From Pseudomonadota bacterium (GTDB lineage Bacteria > Pseudomonadota > Gammaproteobacteria > Xanthomonadales > Xanthomonadaceae), in NCBI GenBank assembly GCA_018242365.1, contig JAFECB010000017.1:1-64000 (forward strand): a stretch of 64,000 bases of DNA, in the 5' to 3' direction. Both the position numbers and the translations under genes were made by a program. Below, piece by piece: positions 27,402-37,241 of this stretch; position 1 is the first letter of the stretch; every line of letters starts with the position of its first letter. The notes below the pieces were generated by a model. That model ran no database searches, had not been told where the DNA came from, and saw only the letters and a program-made list of their open reading frames with translations.

Positions 27402-28250
27402 TTACTTCAGACGAAACGCCTGCTGCAGCATCTGCCCATCGAAGCCGGTGGAGGATGCTTCGCCCATCGCATAGCGATACAGCGCCGCCGAGTAGATCCC
27501 GGCCAGCGCCGCGTGGATCAGGGCGACCAGCACGAAGGCCACGACCATGACCGCCACCGCGGTACCGATCAGCACACCGTTGCCGGTCATCGCCGCCAGC
27601 ACGATCACTGCGATGCCCAGCAGGACCATCGCGACATAGATCAGGCCGAACACCACGCCGACGCCACCTTGCCCGATCAGATTCTCGCCCCAGGTCTTCT
27701 TGAGCAGGGCCGCACTTTCCTTGACCGCATCGATCGGGCCGATATCACGACTGACCAGCACCGGCACCACCAGGAAACTCGCCACCGTCCACGCCACCCC
27801 GATCATGCTGACCACGATCTTGCCCAGGAAGCCGGCACGTTCCTGCAGCGAGCGCAGAATCATGCCCACGGTCGCCGCAATCGCCGCATAACCGAGGATC
27901 GGCACGATCTTGCGGCCGGCGATGCGCAGGCCGTCGCCCACGGTCGGATCGCCGCCATCGAGCCGGATCATCGCCGCGCCCACCAGCGCCGTGTTGAAGA
28001 AGAAGATCACGAAATACTGCGCCAGGTAGAACAGGAAGGTCAGCACATACATCCCGACCGACACCCCCGCCCCGCCCTCTTTCAGCCCGTCCAGCGAGCC
28101 CATGCCCAGCGCAGGCAGGATAAAGGCCACCGCCACGATCACCGTGCAGATCGACGACAGCAAGGGGAACACCAGCAATTCCTTGTCCTTGGACAAGACG
28201 CCGGCACTGGCCTTGATCAGGCTCCAACTGCGTGAGAAGCGTTCAAACAT
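27402..28250 (-). CDS. DUF6159-type polytopic membrane protein
   Basis: This is 282 residues. About six transmembrane helices are evident at roughly 30-50, 65-95, 112-130, 145-165, 200-235 and 240-265. The N-terminus FERFSRSWSLIKASAGVLSKDKELLVFPLL is the hallmark of the DUF6159 family, whose role is unknown. Glycine-rich, Ala/Val-rich helices suggest a packing or transport scaffold. It is convergent with the GST gene (12-bp gap). It marks the last core gene before the second restriction-modification insert. Confidence 0.8.
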   Translation of the reverse strand: MFERFSRSWSLIKASAGVLSKDKELLVFPLLSSICTVIVAVAFILPALGMGSLDGLKEGGAGVSVGMYVLTFLFYLAQYFVIFFFNTALVGAAMIRLDGGDPTVGDGLRIAGRKIVPILGYAAIAATVGMILRSLQERAGFLGKIVVSMIGVAWTVASFLVVPVLVSRDIGPIDAVKESAALLKKTWGENLIGQGGVGVVFGLIYVAMVLLGIAVIVLAAMTGNGVLIGTAVAVMVVAFVLVALIHAALAGIYSAALYRYAMGEASSTGFDGQMLQQAFRLK

Positions 28251-28466
28251 GGCGGCAGCCTCGGTGTGGACAGGATGCCGTGATCGTACAGGCAGACGGG
28301 TCCAAATGGGGCATCACCAACCACCTGCCCGCTCGCACACGCCCCCCCCTACCGAGAACGGTTCGGGGTTTGGTATTGGTGGACGGTTGACCCTGTGCCA
28401 ACCAGTCTCCCGAGCTTATGGGCACTGGCGCGGGTGGCTGCGGGCGCGCGCGGAGTTATCCGCAAT

Positions 28467-29512
28467 CTACCTCCGCTTCGGTTTCGGCAGAGCGTTGGCA
28501 GCATCCTCCAAAGCCCGAACATTGGATTCGGCCCCTTCGGCTTCAAGGAATGCCCGACGCTGGGCAGCGAACTGCTCGTACTCGCCTTCTGCGTGGGCAT
28601 CGGCTTGCTTCTTGGAAACCCGGCCCGCGCCTTCCAGCACATCGCGCTCATTGAATTTCAGGAAGGCATCCAGCTTTTCGGCCCAATCCTTGAGGAACAC
28701 CTCTTTGCGGCGGCGTGCCTGATCCTCGGCAAAATCCAGCCACATCGTCACGATGCGATTGAGCTCACTGATCTCGGGTTCGTGCAGGTAGTTCTTGGCC
28801 ACGGTCACGTCGGCCTTCTGCACACTGCCCGATTTCCAGGTGGTCAGGCCATGTTCGGGATGTGGCTATCGGCGCGTTCGGCAATCAGCTCGGCAGCGGT
28901 CTTGCCGGTGACGGCGAAATGCAGCTTGTTCTGGATGTAGCGGAAGAACCGGGTGGTTTCCGGCAGAGCGGGTGCGTAGTCGGCCGCCATGGCGAAAATC
29001 TCGCGCACACGCAGGTACATCCGGCGCTCACTGGCCCGAATGTCGCGGATGCGGTCCAGCAATTCGTCGAAACGGTCTGGCACGGCCGACCCGGCGACGG
29101 GCGGGTTCTTCAGGCGCTCGTCATCCAGGGTAAAGCCCTTGAGCAGATACTCGCGCAGGCGTTCGGTGGCCCAGCGACGGAACTGCGTGCCGCGTACCGA
29201 GCGGACCCGGTAGCCCACCGCCAGGATGGCGTCGAGGTTGTAAAACTTGAGCGTGCGTCGAACCTGCCGCTCCCCTTCCGCCCGAACTTGTAAGTAACTC
29301 TTACAGGTTGCCTCAGTGGCGATTTCCCCTTCCGCGTAGAGCGCCTTCAGGTGCAGGGTGATGTTCTGCGGCGAGGTCTGAAACAGCTCTGCCATCATGG
29401 CCTGAGACAGCCAAAGGGTATCTTCAGCAAAACGGCATTCAACGCGGGTGCGGCCGTCCTCGGTTTCGTAGAGCAGGAATTCGCCGGGAGTTGGCGCTTG
29501 GAGTTCGCTCAC
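28467..29512 (-). pseudogene. rhuM: RhuM-family gene with a one-base frameshift
   Basis: The first part (29512 to 28844, GTG start overlapping the res stop) encodes 222 residues typical of RhuM: FLLYETEDGRTRVECRF, LSQAMMAELFQTSPQNI, GYRVRSVRGTQFRRWATERL. It ends DSHIPNM-Ala-stop. Family members continue Gly-Leu-Thr-Thr-Trp-Lys at that point, and removing one missing base (ATGG-CCTG near 28849) restores LTTWKSGSVQKADVTVAKNYL into the second frame (28823-28467), which holds the normal C-terminal half. So a single deletion splits the gene. RhuM, first described as a Salmonella virulence protein, is often linked to restriction loci; its activity is unknown. Confidence 0.85.
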
Positions 29513-32220
29513 TTCAGCGCCTCCTCAACCCAATCCCACCGCTTGTCCGTGATCATCACGAACCGGCAACGGCCTTCTGACAGATTGGCCCACAGGCCGC
29601 CGATCAGGCGGTCATCCTCAGCCCCGCTCCAGCGATCCGCGCCCTTGTATTCAACCGCGAGAATCGGCCCCGGTTGGTCTGCCGTCCCAGGCAACTGGCA
29701 GAGGAAGTCTGGGTAGAAGCGGCCATCGGCCTTCTGCAAGAAGAATGAACTGCCTTCGCGCCGCACGAGGTTGCGCACCCAGAACTGGATGCGTCCCTGC
29801 TGCGCCCACATATCCAACTGGCAGGCGCATTCGAACTCTTCCTTGCTGTCGAAGTCACCCATGCGCCCATAGAAGTGCTTGCGGAAATCGAAGTGCCCGA
29901 AGCGACCGTCGTAGTCGCGGCTGGGGGCGTAGGCCTGGGCGTGGAACTCGAAGGCGTATTGATCCGTCACCGCCACCCGCTTGGCCGCATCGTCACCGAA
30001 TAGCGCCTGCTGGAACGCCTTGCGAACGGCCTGCTTGCGCAGTTCACGAATGCGCGCGTCGACCAGATTGCGGATCAGAAATTTCTGAAGGTTGACGCGA
30101 GCCAGCGTGAAACCTTCACGTCGCAGCAAATCAGTAATCCATACAGCAACATATGCCTGCTTGCTCGCGTGGGTCAATGACGGCTCGGGGAGGTTGCGGC
30201 ATAGCCAGGTGGCGATGCGAACTTCATCCCAGTTTTCCGGTTGATGGACGAGGCCCAGATCGCGTTGCAACTCCGGCAGGAAGCGCGACACCACGTGGCC
30301 ACCCGCATCGATATCGATCTCGCCGCCTTCCGATACCTTCAGCGCGGCACCCAAGGCCGTCAGGTCATCGGCCGTCGGCGCGGCATCGTAGGGTGAAAGA
30401 TCCCACGGATACTCCAGCACCTCCGGGTCATCAAACAGCGCCAAATCGCCTTGTCGGCCCTGCACGTGCAAGGCCAAAGCGGGCACCCGAAAACGCTCGC
30501 CCAATTCGGCTGGCGTCTGGAAGAATTCAATCGCCGTGGTGCGGCTGACTTCGGCGGCGTCCACAATCGCCGCAGCAGCAGTTTCCGAGGTCACCGATGC
30601 CTTGAGCACTTCAGCTTCATCTTCCGTGAGCGGCGTGCTGATCGTCAGCGTGTTGAGCTTGCCGTCCCAACTGACCTTGTCACGCACCGGCTTCGGCACG
30701 CTCTTCAGGTCGGGTTTTTCGGACAAGGTAATCGCTACGGGCCGAACGACCACGCGCCCAGCGTGGCCCTCCAGGTCCAGCCGCGCCTGTTCGGCCTTGG
30801 CGGCAGTAACGAACTCGGTGACTTCGCGCCGCTCGAACCCGGCACCGGCCACCAGCCGGTCGCGCAGCGCACCAGCCGTTTCGGCAAAGTTGCGCGACAC
30901 CACGAAGGCATAGGACTGATTCAATGCCTTGGCCTGCCGATGGCTGGCACCGGGCTGCCGCAGCACGCGCCCGAGCAACTGCTCCACCGCCGTGGCCGAT
31001 GACAACGACGCCATGCTCACAAGAATGTAAGCAAACGGGCAATCCCAGCCCTCTGCCAGTGCCTTCTGGGTGATGACGAATTTCACTGGGCAAGCCGGAT
31101 CGGCAATGCCCAGCTTGTAATCGGCATCGATCTGCTCCAGCCCCTTTTCCTCGCCCGTGGCCACCACGATTTCGCTGGCGGGAATGCCGTGGTTGGTGAT
31201 CAGCTCGTTCTTCACCTTCTCGAAATCCAGCGTCTCGATACCGGCGCGGCGAGGTTCGGACTGGATCAATACGATGGGCCGCAGGTAGGCCGCGCCAGCA
31301 CGACGTTCTTCGTCCGCCAGCTTGTGCAAGGCATCGCGGCGACCAATGGCATCGGCCAGGCACTGCTGCCAGTTGGGTTCCGTTTCCAGTACCACCGGCA
31401 GCTTGATCATTTCCTCCACCTTCAACTCGGCGGCGGAAACGCTGTGCAGCACATTGGTCGGCGTGCGCTCAAGATCGGGCGTGGCGGTCAGTTCCATCAC
31501 CCCGCTGGGGCGGAAGCGCGCCAGCATGTCGAAGGCCAGTGGCGTGCGACTGTTGTGTGCCTCATCGACAACGACGAATGGGCGGCGCAGGCGCAGCACA
31601 TTGGCCAGCGAGTACGGTGTAGTGCGCTCGCTGCCCTCGCCATCGGTCAGCAATTCGTCGCGCTGCGTTGGCGACAGGTTGTCGAAGTGGTGCATCAGTG
31701 CGCCGCTGGACTGGTACACCTTGCGGCACTCTTCCTCTTCCACCTGAAACGCCTGCCGTGTGGCGACGATCACCGTGGTCGAGGTGTCCAGCGTGGCACG
31801 GGTCACGCTCTTGGCCTCTTCCAGATCCAGCACCGTAATCGGCCCTGCCTCGCGCAATGCGGCGTGATACGGGTGGCTGCGATCTTTCAATGCCTTGATG
31901 GTTTGCTCGCGGATCGGCTTGCTGGGCACCAGCCACAGAATCACGCTGTGCTCGCAACGAAGCAAGTGCGTGTTGACGAGCTGGACGCTTTTCGCCGCCA
32001 GCCAGGTCTTGCCCCCGCCAGTGGGCACGCGCAAACAGAAGTACGGCATATCGAGCGGGAAGCCCGACAGCGGGTTGTGCGACAAACCGCGCCCCCACAG
32101 GCGTTCGGTGGTGGCGGTGAACGCAATCGAGGGCGACGGCAGTTCATGGCAGGCCTTGAAATAGGCTTCCACACTGTCGAGCACTTGCTGTTGATAGATT
32201 TTCGGTGCGAATCCGGACAT
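29509..32220 (-). CDS. Type III restriction Res subunit (second system)
   Basis: This is 903 residues. The superfamily 2 core shows Walker A VPTGGGKTWLA near 70, motif II VVVDEAHN near 240, motif III ELTATP, and motif VI LLGRVLRQPGA near 435. Near the C-terminus FYPDFLCQLPG and ILAVEYKGADRW form a PD-(D/E)xK nuclease. It starts 3 bp after the mod stop and overlaps rhuM by 4 bp, so mod-res-rhuM is one operon. The sequence is unlike the Res at 14052, so the two systems are not duplicates. Confidence 0.9.
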   Translation of the reverse strand: MSGFAPKIYQQQVLDSVEAYFKACHELPSPSIAFTATTERLWGRGLSHNPLSGFPLDMPYFCLRVPTGGGKTWLAAKSVQLVNTHLLRCEHSVILWLVPSKPIREQTIKALKDRSHPYHAALREAGPITVLDLEEAKSVTRATLDTSTTVIVATRQAFQVEEEECRKVYQSSGALMHHFDNLSPTQRDELLTDGEGSERTTPYSLANVLRLRRPFVVVDEAHNSRTPLAFDMLARFRPSGVMELTATPDLERTPTNVLHSVSAAELKVEEMIKLPVVLETEPNWQQCLADAIGRRDALHKLADEERRAGAAYLRPIVLIQSEPRRAGIETLDFEKVKNELITNHGIPASEIVVATGEEKGLEQIDADYKLGIADPACPVKFVITQKALAEGWDCPFAYILVSMASLSSATAVEQLLGRVLRQPGASHRQAKALNQSYAFVVSRNFAETAGALRDRLVAGAGFERREVTEFVTAAKAEQARLDLEGHAGRVVVRPVAITLSEKPDLKSVPKPVRDKVSWDGKLNTLTISTPLTEDEAEVLKASVTSETAAAAIVDAAEVSRTTAIEFFQTPAELGERFRVPALALHVQGRQGDLALFDDPEVLEYPWDLSPYDAAPTADDLTALGAALKVSEGGEIDIDAGGHVVSRFLPELQRDLGLVHQPENWDEVRIATWLCRNLPEPSLTHASKQAYVAVWITDLLRREGFTLARVNLQKFLIRNLVDARIRELRKQAVRKAFQQALFGDDAAKRVAVTDQYAFEFHAQAYAPSRDYDGRFGHFDFRKHFYGRMGDFDSKEEFECACQLDMWAQQGRIQFWVRNLVRREGSSFFLQKADGRFYPDFLCQLPGTADQPGPILAVEYKGADRWSGAEDDRLIGGLWANLSEGRCRFVMITDKRWDWVEEALK

Positions 32221-32223
32221 GGT

Positions 32224-33834
32224 TTACACCTCCAGCGCGTACGGGGTCTGCTTGAAGGCGATGCCTTCACGTGCCGCGCGGGCACCCATGCGGTTGGCAG
32301 CGGCGTAAATCACTTTCGGGCCGGCGAACTTCGGCAGCACATCGAACACCGGGCCGGTGAGCACATTGCCGCCGGCAACGGACTTGTCCTTGAGGATGCC
32401 GTTGTAAAGCAGGTAAATCGCGCGGCCTTCGTGCACGCCCAGCAGCGGTGAATCGGCGGTGCCGGTGAAGCCCGTGCCGGTTTCGGCAAACCAGACGAAT
32501 TCGGCGAGTTGCGCGAACTTCACATCGGCGCGGATTTGGCCGTCGGCGTCGAACAAGGGTTCTGCGGACAGGCGGCAGAACTGGAAGCCGCCACCGAGGC
32601 CTTCAACCGCCTGCCCCTTGGCGTTGGTGTAGCCCTTGGCCACGCGCTTGACGCGCTCGCGGGTGACGTTTTGGGCGATGTTTCCATCCATTTCCACCAG
32701 AATAAAACGGCGGTTGCCGCCGTCTTCGGCATTTTGCTTGAGGACGGCGTGGCCGGTGGTGCCGGAACCGGCGAAGCTGTCGAGGATTAGTGAATCTTTG
32801 TCGGTGGCGATTTGAAGGATGCGCTGAAGGAGCAAGGATGGCTTGGGCGTTGCAAAATCCGATGCCGAAGGAATGTCATGCAACACTTCTCGAAGCTCCT
32901 TGCGTGAGCCGTCGGTGTGGCCAGCAAATTCATGCGGCCACAAAGTCTGCGGCACAACTCCGTCATTGCGAAGCGTGTGCTTGTAGCGTTTGTAAGCAGG
33001 CACTTTGCCCTTGCCGACCTTGCCCCAGTAGATCAAACCCTCTGCCACATGGCGTTGGTGCTCTTCTTGCGAGTAGGCCCAGACACGGGTGCGCTTGGGC
33101 CAGATTTCCTCACCCGTGTTGGGGTTGGTGACGGAGTAGTAAAGATTGGGGCGTTCTTCGGCTGTTTTTGCGCAGGTGTAATCGCTACTACGAAACTGAC
33201 CTTTCTCGTCTTCAAATTTGTACTGGCTGTCTTTTTCTTCGCCACGCGGCAGTAGCTTGCGTTGCCAACTTGGTGATCGCTGATAAACCAGCACGAAGTC
33301 GTGCATGGGGGCGATAGTTTTGTGGTCGTTGGATACGGCGTACTTTTTTTGCCAGATGACGGTGCCCACAAAGTTGCGGGCTTCAAAAATCTCATCCATC
33401 AACAAGCGCAGCGTCGCCACCTCGTTGTCGTCGATGGACACAAAAATCGCCCCATCCTCACGCAGAAACTGCTTCAGCAACACCAGACGCGGATACATCA
33501 TGCATAGCCAGCGATCATGCCGGTCCAGTGTCTCGCCTTCCTTGCCCACCACCTCGCCCAACCAGCGGCGAATCTCCGGGCTGCTCACGTTGTCGTTGTA
33601 GGCCCAGCCCTCGTTGCCGGTGTTGTACGGCGGGTCGATGTAGATGCACTTCACCTTTCCGGCATAGCGGGGCAGCAGCGCCTTGAGTGCGTGCAGGTTG
33701 TCGCCCTGCACGATGAGGTTCCCGGCATCCGCCGGGCCGCAGGAAAGTTCCGGCACCGGCTCCAGCAGGCGGAAGGGCACATCCTTGTGGTGTTTGACGA
33801 CGGCTTCTTTGCCGATCCAGTTCAATGTTGGCAT
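32224..33834 (-). CDS. Type III DNA methyltransferase Mod (second system)
   Basis: This is 536 residues. DPPYNTGNEGW (68-78) comes first and the SAM-binding SFAGSGTTGHAV near 345 second, the beta-class order of type III Mod. The recognition region lies between (roughly 160-330). The stretch 32,790-33,400 is less GC-rich than the flanks, as expected for exchangeable recognition domains. The unit's first gene, it starts 123 bp from the 3' end of ssrA, with the ssrA terminator between. Confidence 0.92.
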   Translation of the reverse strand: MPTLNWIGKEAVVKHHKDVPFRLLEPVPELSCGPADAGNLIVQGDNLHALKALLPRYAGKVKCIYIDPPYNTGNEGWAYNDNVSSPEIRRWLGEVVGKEGETLDRHDRWLCMMYPRLVLLKQFLREDGAIFVSIDDNEVATLRLLMDEIFEARNFVGTVIWQKKYAVSNDHKTIAPMHDFVLVYQRSPSWQRKLLPRGEEKDSQYKFEDEKGQFRSSDYTCAKTAEERPNLYYSVTNPNTGEEIWPKRTRVWAYSQEEHQRHVAEGLIYWGKVGKGKVPAYKRYKHTLRNDGVVPQTLWPHEFAGHTDGSRKELREVLHDIPSASDFATPKPSLLLQRILQIATDKDSLILDSFAGSGTTGHAVLKQNAEDGGNRRFILVEMDGNIAQNVTRERVKRVAKGYTNAKGQAVEGLGGGFQFCRLSAEPLFDADGQIRADVKFAQLAEFVWFAETGTGFTGTADSPLLGVHEGRAIYLLYNGILKDKSVAGGNVLTGPVFDVLPKFAGPKVIYAAANRMGARAAREGIAFKQTPYALEV

Positions 33835-33921
33835 GGATGCCGATTCCCCTTCGATGCGTGATGGCCATTGCCACGTTGCTCGTTCCGCACCTTGAGTGCG
33901 TGCTGTCTTCGAGTATGCCAG

Positions 33922-33950
33922 AAAAGAAAAACCCCTGAATAATCAGGGGC
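33922..33950 (-). terminator. Intrinsic terminator of ssrA
   Basis: On the minus strand GCCCCTGA-TTAT-TCAGGGG is followed by TTTTTCTTTT. It lies just past the tmRNA 3' end and separates it from the mod gene. Confidence 0.85.
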
Positions 33951-33956
33951 TTGTGT

Positions 33957-34310
33957 TGGTGGAGGTGGGGGGAATTGAACCCCCGTCCGAAGGCACTCCA
34001 TGCCCGGCACTACATGCTTAGCTCGGTGTTTGATCTCGGATGCCGGCAACACACCGTGCGAGGCACGCCGTCATCCACACCCGCTGAGTTTCGGAGCCGG
34101 TTGGCGGGTCGCCGCCGGAACCTATCCCGTGATAATGACCCTACATCCACGAGCACAGGCACAAGTGGGTTCGGGGCTAGGCCTTAAGCGGCCAGAGCGT
34201 AGTTGTCGTCGTTGGCAACTATGAGTTTTGCAGCTGGATTAGCGAGGAAAGCTACCCCCTCGGCATGCGCCGTGCGATTTCGCAACCCCCGTCGAAGCCA
34301 GTGCACCCCC
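33957..34310 (-). ncRNA. ssrA: Transfer-messenger RNA (tmRNA)
   Basis: 354 nt. The 5' end GGGGGTGCACTGGCTTCGAC and the 3' end ...CCACCTCCACCA form the tRNA-like acceptor stem (seven pairs checked, one G-U). The tag frame at 34190-34222 encodes ANDDNYALAA-stop, giving the degradation tag. The 3' T-arm GGTTCAATTCC is intact. The RNA rescues stalled ribosomes with SmpB. Its 3' end is a frequent integrase target; here a type III restriction-modification unit follows directly. Confidence 0.96.
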
Positions 34311-34537
34311 GGGAAATCGTGTCGTCGCCGACGCGGTCAGTATAGGGGCTGCGAACGGTCGCACAAGGGGCGCAGCGGCTGGTGTTCATCGTCGCGGTTG
34401 CAAGTCTTTGCTCTGACGCGGATCAACGCGGAAACTGCGGATGGAGCGAACCGCGTACTCCACCCTTTCCCCTGCTCTATCCGCGCTCTACCCGCGATTC
34501 ATCCGCATTGATCCGCGTCCAGAAGCCCCACAGGAAC

Positions 34538-35209
34538 TCACGAACGCATCGGCAACAGCCGGATCTCGACCCGACGGTTCTGCGCGCGGCCGGCCTCGGT
34601 GTCGTTGCTGGCGATCGGATAGCGCTTGCCCATGCCGATGACTTCGAAGCGCTGCGGCTGCACGCCTTGCGCGGTCAGGTAGCTGGCGACAGCATTGGCG
34701 CGTTGTTCGGAAATGCGCTGGTTGACCGCATCCGAGCCGATGCTGTCGGTATGCCCGCTGACCTCGACGATGGTCTGGTTGTACTCGCGCAAGGTGCCGG
34801 CGATGGTGTTGAGCGAGGGATAGAACTGCGGCTTGATGTCGGTGCGGTTGAAGTCGAAGGTGACGCCATCGGGCAGGTTCAGGGTGATGACATCGCCATG
34901 GCGCTGCACGTCAATCCCGGTACCGGCGGTTTCGCGACGCAGCTCGGCTTCCTGGCGATCCTGGTAATTGCCGATCGCCGCGCCAGCCAGCGCGCCGATG
35001 CCCGCGCCGACCATCGCATGCTGGCGACGCTCGACCGCGCTGTCGCCACTGAGCAGGCCGGCCGCAGTGCCGATGGCGGCACCGATCAGTGCGCCACGGC
35101 GGGTGCGCTGGTTGGTCTCGTTGCCCTGATCGTCATAGGTGGCGCAGCCGGCGAGGAAGACCGCCAGGCAGGACGCGACGACGGCGAGCTTGATCGGAGA
35201 GGTGTTCAT
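34538..35209 (-). CDS. OmpA-family lipoprotein with glycine zipper
   Basis: This is 223 residues from ATG 35207-35209. The signal peptide ends in lipobox LAGC (Cys22). Residues about 39-85 form a glycine-zipper segment (GALIGAAIGTAAG and GAGIGALAGAAIG) likely to sit in or against the membrane. The C-terminal OmpA-like domain binds peptidoglycan: FDFNRTDIKP, VEVSGHTDSIG and the RANAVASYL/NRRVEIRL ends. It resembles YiaD-type envelope proteins and probably links the outer membrane to the cell wall. Confidence 0.9.
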   Translation of the reverse strand: MNTSPIKLAVVASCLAVFLAGCATYDDQGNETNQRTRRGALIGAAIGTAAGLLSGDSAVERRQHAMVGAGIGALAGAAIGNYQDRQEAELRRETAGTGIDVQRHGDVITLNLPDGVTFDFNRTDIKPQFYPSLNTIAGTLREYNQTIVEVSGHTDSIGSDAVNQRISEQRANAVASYLTAQGVQPQRFEVIGMGKRYPIASNDTEAGRAQNRRVEIRLLPMRS

Positions 35210-35567
35210 GTGTGGCTCCGGCGTGGGGGACAGGCCCAAGCCTAGATGCGTTCGCGTGGCCACAGAATGAACGTACGCAATTTCACCCGTCCGGATTCAG
35301 CTGCGAGACACGAAGCAGTGCGTGTCCTTCGTTTCGCTTGGTTGGTTGCGCACGGCAGGCGGCTCACTGGATGTCTACGGGGACATGTGCAACGCAGAAC
35401 CTTTCAGGGAAGGTCTGAACAACTCCATCCTGGAGTTGTCAGCCCGCGCCAAGACCGGTCAATGCCCTGACTTGGCTCACACGAATCAATCACTTGCGTG
35501 ATCGATCCGTAGCCAGCCATCCCTGGCTGGCAGGAACCTCTGAGTTGTTCAGAGGCTCCTTCGCCCG
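35210..35567. other. Intergenic region holding five-hairpin repeat A
   Basis: No gene is recognised. The right half is the structured repeat annotated at 35414-35556; the left part should contain the promoter of the lipoprotein gene. Confidence 0.5.
35414..35556 (+). repeat. Five-hairpin structured repeat, copy A
   Basis: Five successive stem-loops: ACAACTCC/GGAGTTGT; GCCAAG/CTTGGC; ATCAATCAC-TTGC-GTGATCGAT; GCCAGCCA/TGGCTGGC; CCTCTGA/TCAGAGG. The same order and spacing occur on the minus strand at 38411-38555, where three stems differ by compensatory changes. It lies just past the 3' end of the wax-ester synthase gene. Confidence 0.75.
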
Positions 35568-37067
35568 TCAAGCCGCGTTTTCGACCAGCAGCCCTTCCGC
35601 CGCATCCGCATCCAGCAGCCGGTCCCACGAACCCATCATGGCCAGATACACCAGCTTGTCGAATTCCTCGACGAAGCGGCGCGCCACCGCGTCGGGGTCC
35701 GGGATCAGGCGGGCATCGGTGATCAAGCCGAAATGGACCTGGCCGCGATAGCTCAGGATCGACAGGCCCAGTCCGATCGAGCCGGTTTGCGGCACCCAGA
35801 ACATGATGTCGCGCAGGGTGCTGCCGGCCATGTAGAGCGGCTGCTGCGGACCGGGGACATTGGTCGCCACCGCGCTGGCCTTGCGGCTGAACATCTCCAG
35901 CGCCAGTTCCTGTAGCGGCTGCGGGGCGATGCCGAGTGCAGCCAATAATCCATATGCAACAATGGCTTGCCTAGAATTTTTCAAGTTATACATACATTCG
36001 GCGACACGCTCCAACCGGCCCAGTGGATTGGGCTCGCCGACCGGCAAATCCAGGAACACGAGGCCGAAATGGTTGCCGAGCTTCTTGGCGTGCTCCAGCG
36101 GCCGCAGGTTGACCGGAACAGTGGCGCGCAGGGTCAGCCCATCGACGGCATCGCCACGGTCGAGCATGTAGCTGCGCAGGGCACCGGAGGCCGCCGCCAT
36201 CAGCACGTCATTGACAGTGAAGCCGCAGGCCCGCCCGACCGCCTTGACCTCTTCCAACTGCAGAGGCTGCGCCCATGCGACGCGCTTGCTCACGCCCAGC
36301 CGGCCACGCAACAGCGACGGTGGATCGTCCGGCAGGGACAACGCCTGCACCAGCTCCATCGCAATGGTGCTGCCCTCCTTCGCCAGCAGCGAGGCCAGCG
36401 ACGGGTCCTGCATCATCGCCATGCCCTGCTCCAGCGCCTTGCCACCGAGCTTCATGTAGCGCTCCATCGCGCCCACCCGGCGTGCCACCGGCGCGGCCTG
36501 CTCCTTCAACCAGGCCTTGTCGAGGCGGGAGTTGGTCGAGGCCTCGCGGCTGGTGTCGGTGAGCGAAAGCAGCACCTGCACCAGGGCAATCCCGTCGGCA
36601 TAACAATGGTGGATGCGCGCGACCACCGCCGAGCCGCCCTGATAGCGTTCGATCAAGTGGAATTGCCAGAGCGGCTTGGTGGGATCCAGCGGGCTGGACG
36701 CGAGCTGGCTGACGAAGCGCTCCAGTGCGCGTTTTTCCGAAGCCTTGCCGGGTTTGCCGGGCAGGCCTGACAGGCGCACATGCCAGTCGAGGTCGAAATC
36801 CGCGTCCTCCACCCATTGCGCGCCGGTGGGCCCATCGACCGGCTTCTGGCGGAACCGCGCATAGGCGAGGAAGCGGTGCTCGATCACCTTGCGCAGCTGC
36901 GCCACCGTCATCGGCTCGGCGAACATCAACACGCCGGTGATCATCATCGGATTGGTCGGCCGCTCCATCCGCAGCCAGGCGGTGTCCACCTTCGACATCG
37001 GCTCGCGCTTCAGGCGGCGCGGCGATGGCTCGGAAGTGCGGCGCAGGCGCGGTTTCGAGGTGGCCAT
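35568..37067 (-). CDS. Wax ester synthase/diacylglycerol acyltransferase
   Basis: This is 499 residues. ATG 37065-37067 is used, since a basic leader then gives MSKVDTAWLRMERPTNPMMI, the normal WS/DGAT start. The catalytic motif is HHCYADG (His153-His154, Asp158-Gly159). Further conserved blocks are NDVLMAAASGALR and the C-terminal NVPGPQQPLYMAG. The enzyme joins acyl-CoA to fatty alcohol or diacylglycerol, making storage lipid at the inner membrane. The start region has a basic patch. It is a single-gene unit, with structured repeat A at its 3' end. Confidence 0.93.
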   Translation of the reverse strand: MATSKPRLRRTSEPSPRRLKREPMSKVDTAWLRMERPTNPMMITGVLMFAEPMTVAQLRKVIEHRFLAYARFRQKPVDGPTGAQWVEDADFDLDWHVRLSGLPGKPGKASEKRALERFVSQLASSPLDPTKPLWQFHLIERYQGGSAVVARIHHCYADGIALVQVLLSLTDTSREASTNSRLDKAWLKEQAAPVARRVGAMERYMKLGGKALEQGMAMMQDPSLASLLAKEGSTIAMELVQALSLPDDPPSLLRGRLGVSKRVAWAQPLQLEEVKAVGRACGFTVNDVLMAAASGALRSYMLDRGDAVDGLTLRATVPVNLRPLEHAKKLGNHFGLVFLDLPVGEPNPLGRLERVAECMYNLKNSRQAIVAYGLLAALGIAPQPLQELALEMFSRKASAVATNVPGPQQPLYMAGSTLRDIMFWVPQTGSIGLGLSILSYRGQVHFGLITDARLIPDPDAVARRFVEEFDKLVYLAMMGSWDRLLDADAAEGLLVENAA

Positions 37068-37201
37068 TGCGGCTCTCCGTGGAAGACGCGATGAGTGAAT
37101 CATCCACGGGGCGCGAGGTCAACGCAGGTGCGGGATTGCCGGCAGGGACAATGCGCTGAAACCGGGACGTATCGACTTCGACCAGGGATCGCTTTGCGTC
37201 C

Positions 37202-37229
37202 ATGGGTCCCGGCGTTCGCGGGGATGACA
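37202..37229. repeat. REP-like palindrome, copy 2
   Basis: Copy with GTCCCGGCGTTCGCGGGGAT then GACA, between the wax-ester synthase start and alr. Confidence 0.55.
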
Positions 37230-37241
37230 AGCAGGCGCGGA

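Noticed and set aside
28370..28386. Possible left attachment repeat matching the ssrA 3' end (TTGGTGGA)
   Set aside because: Only 8 bases match and the flanks diverge, which is not more than chance; no integrase is present.
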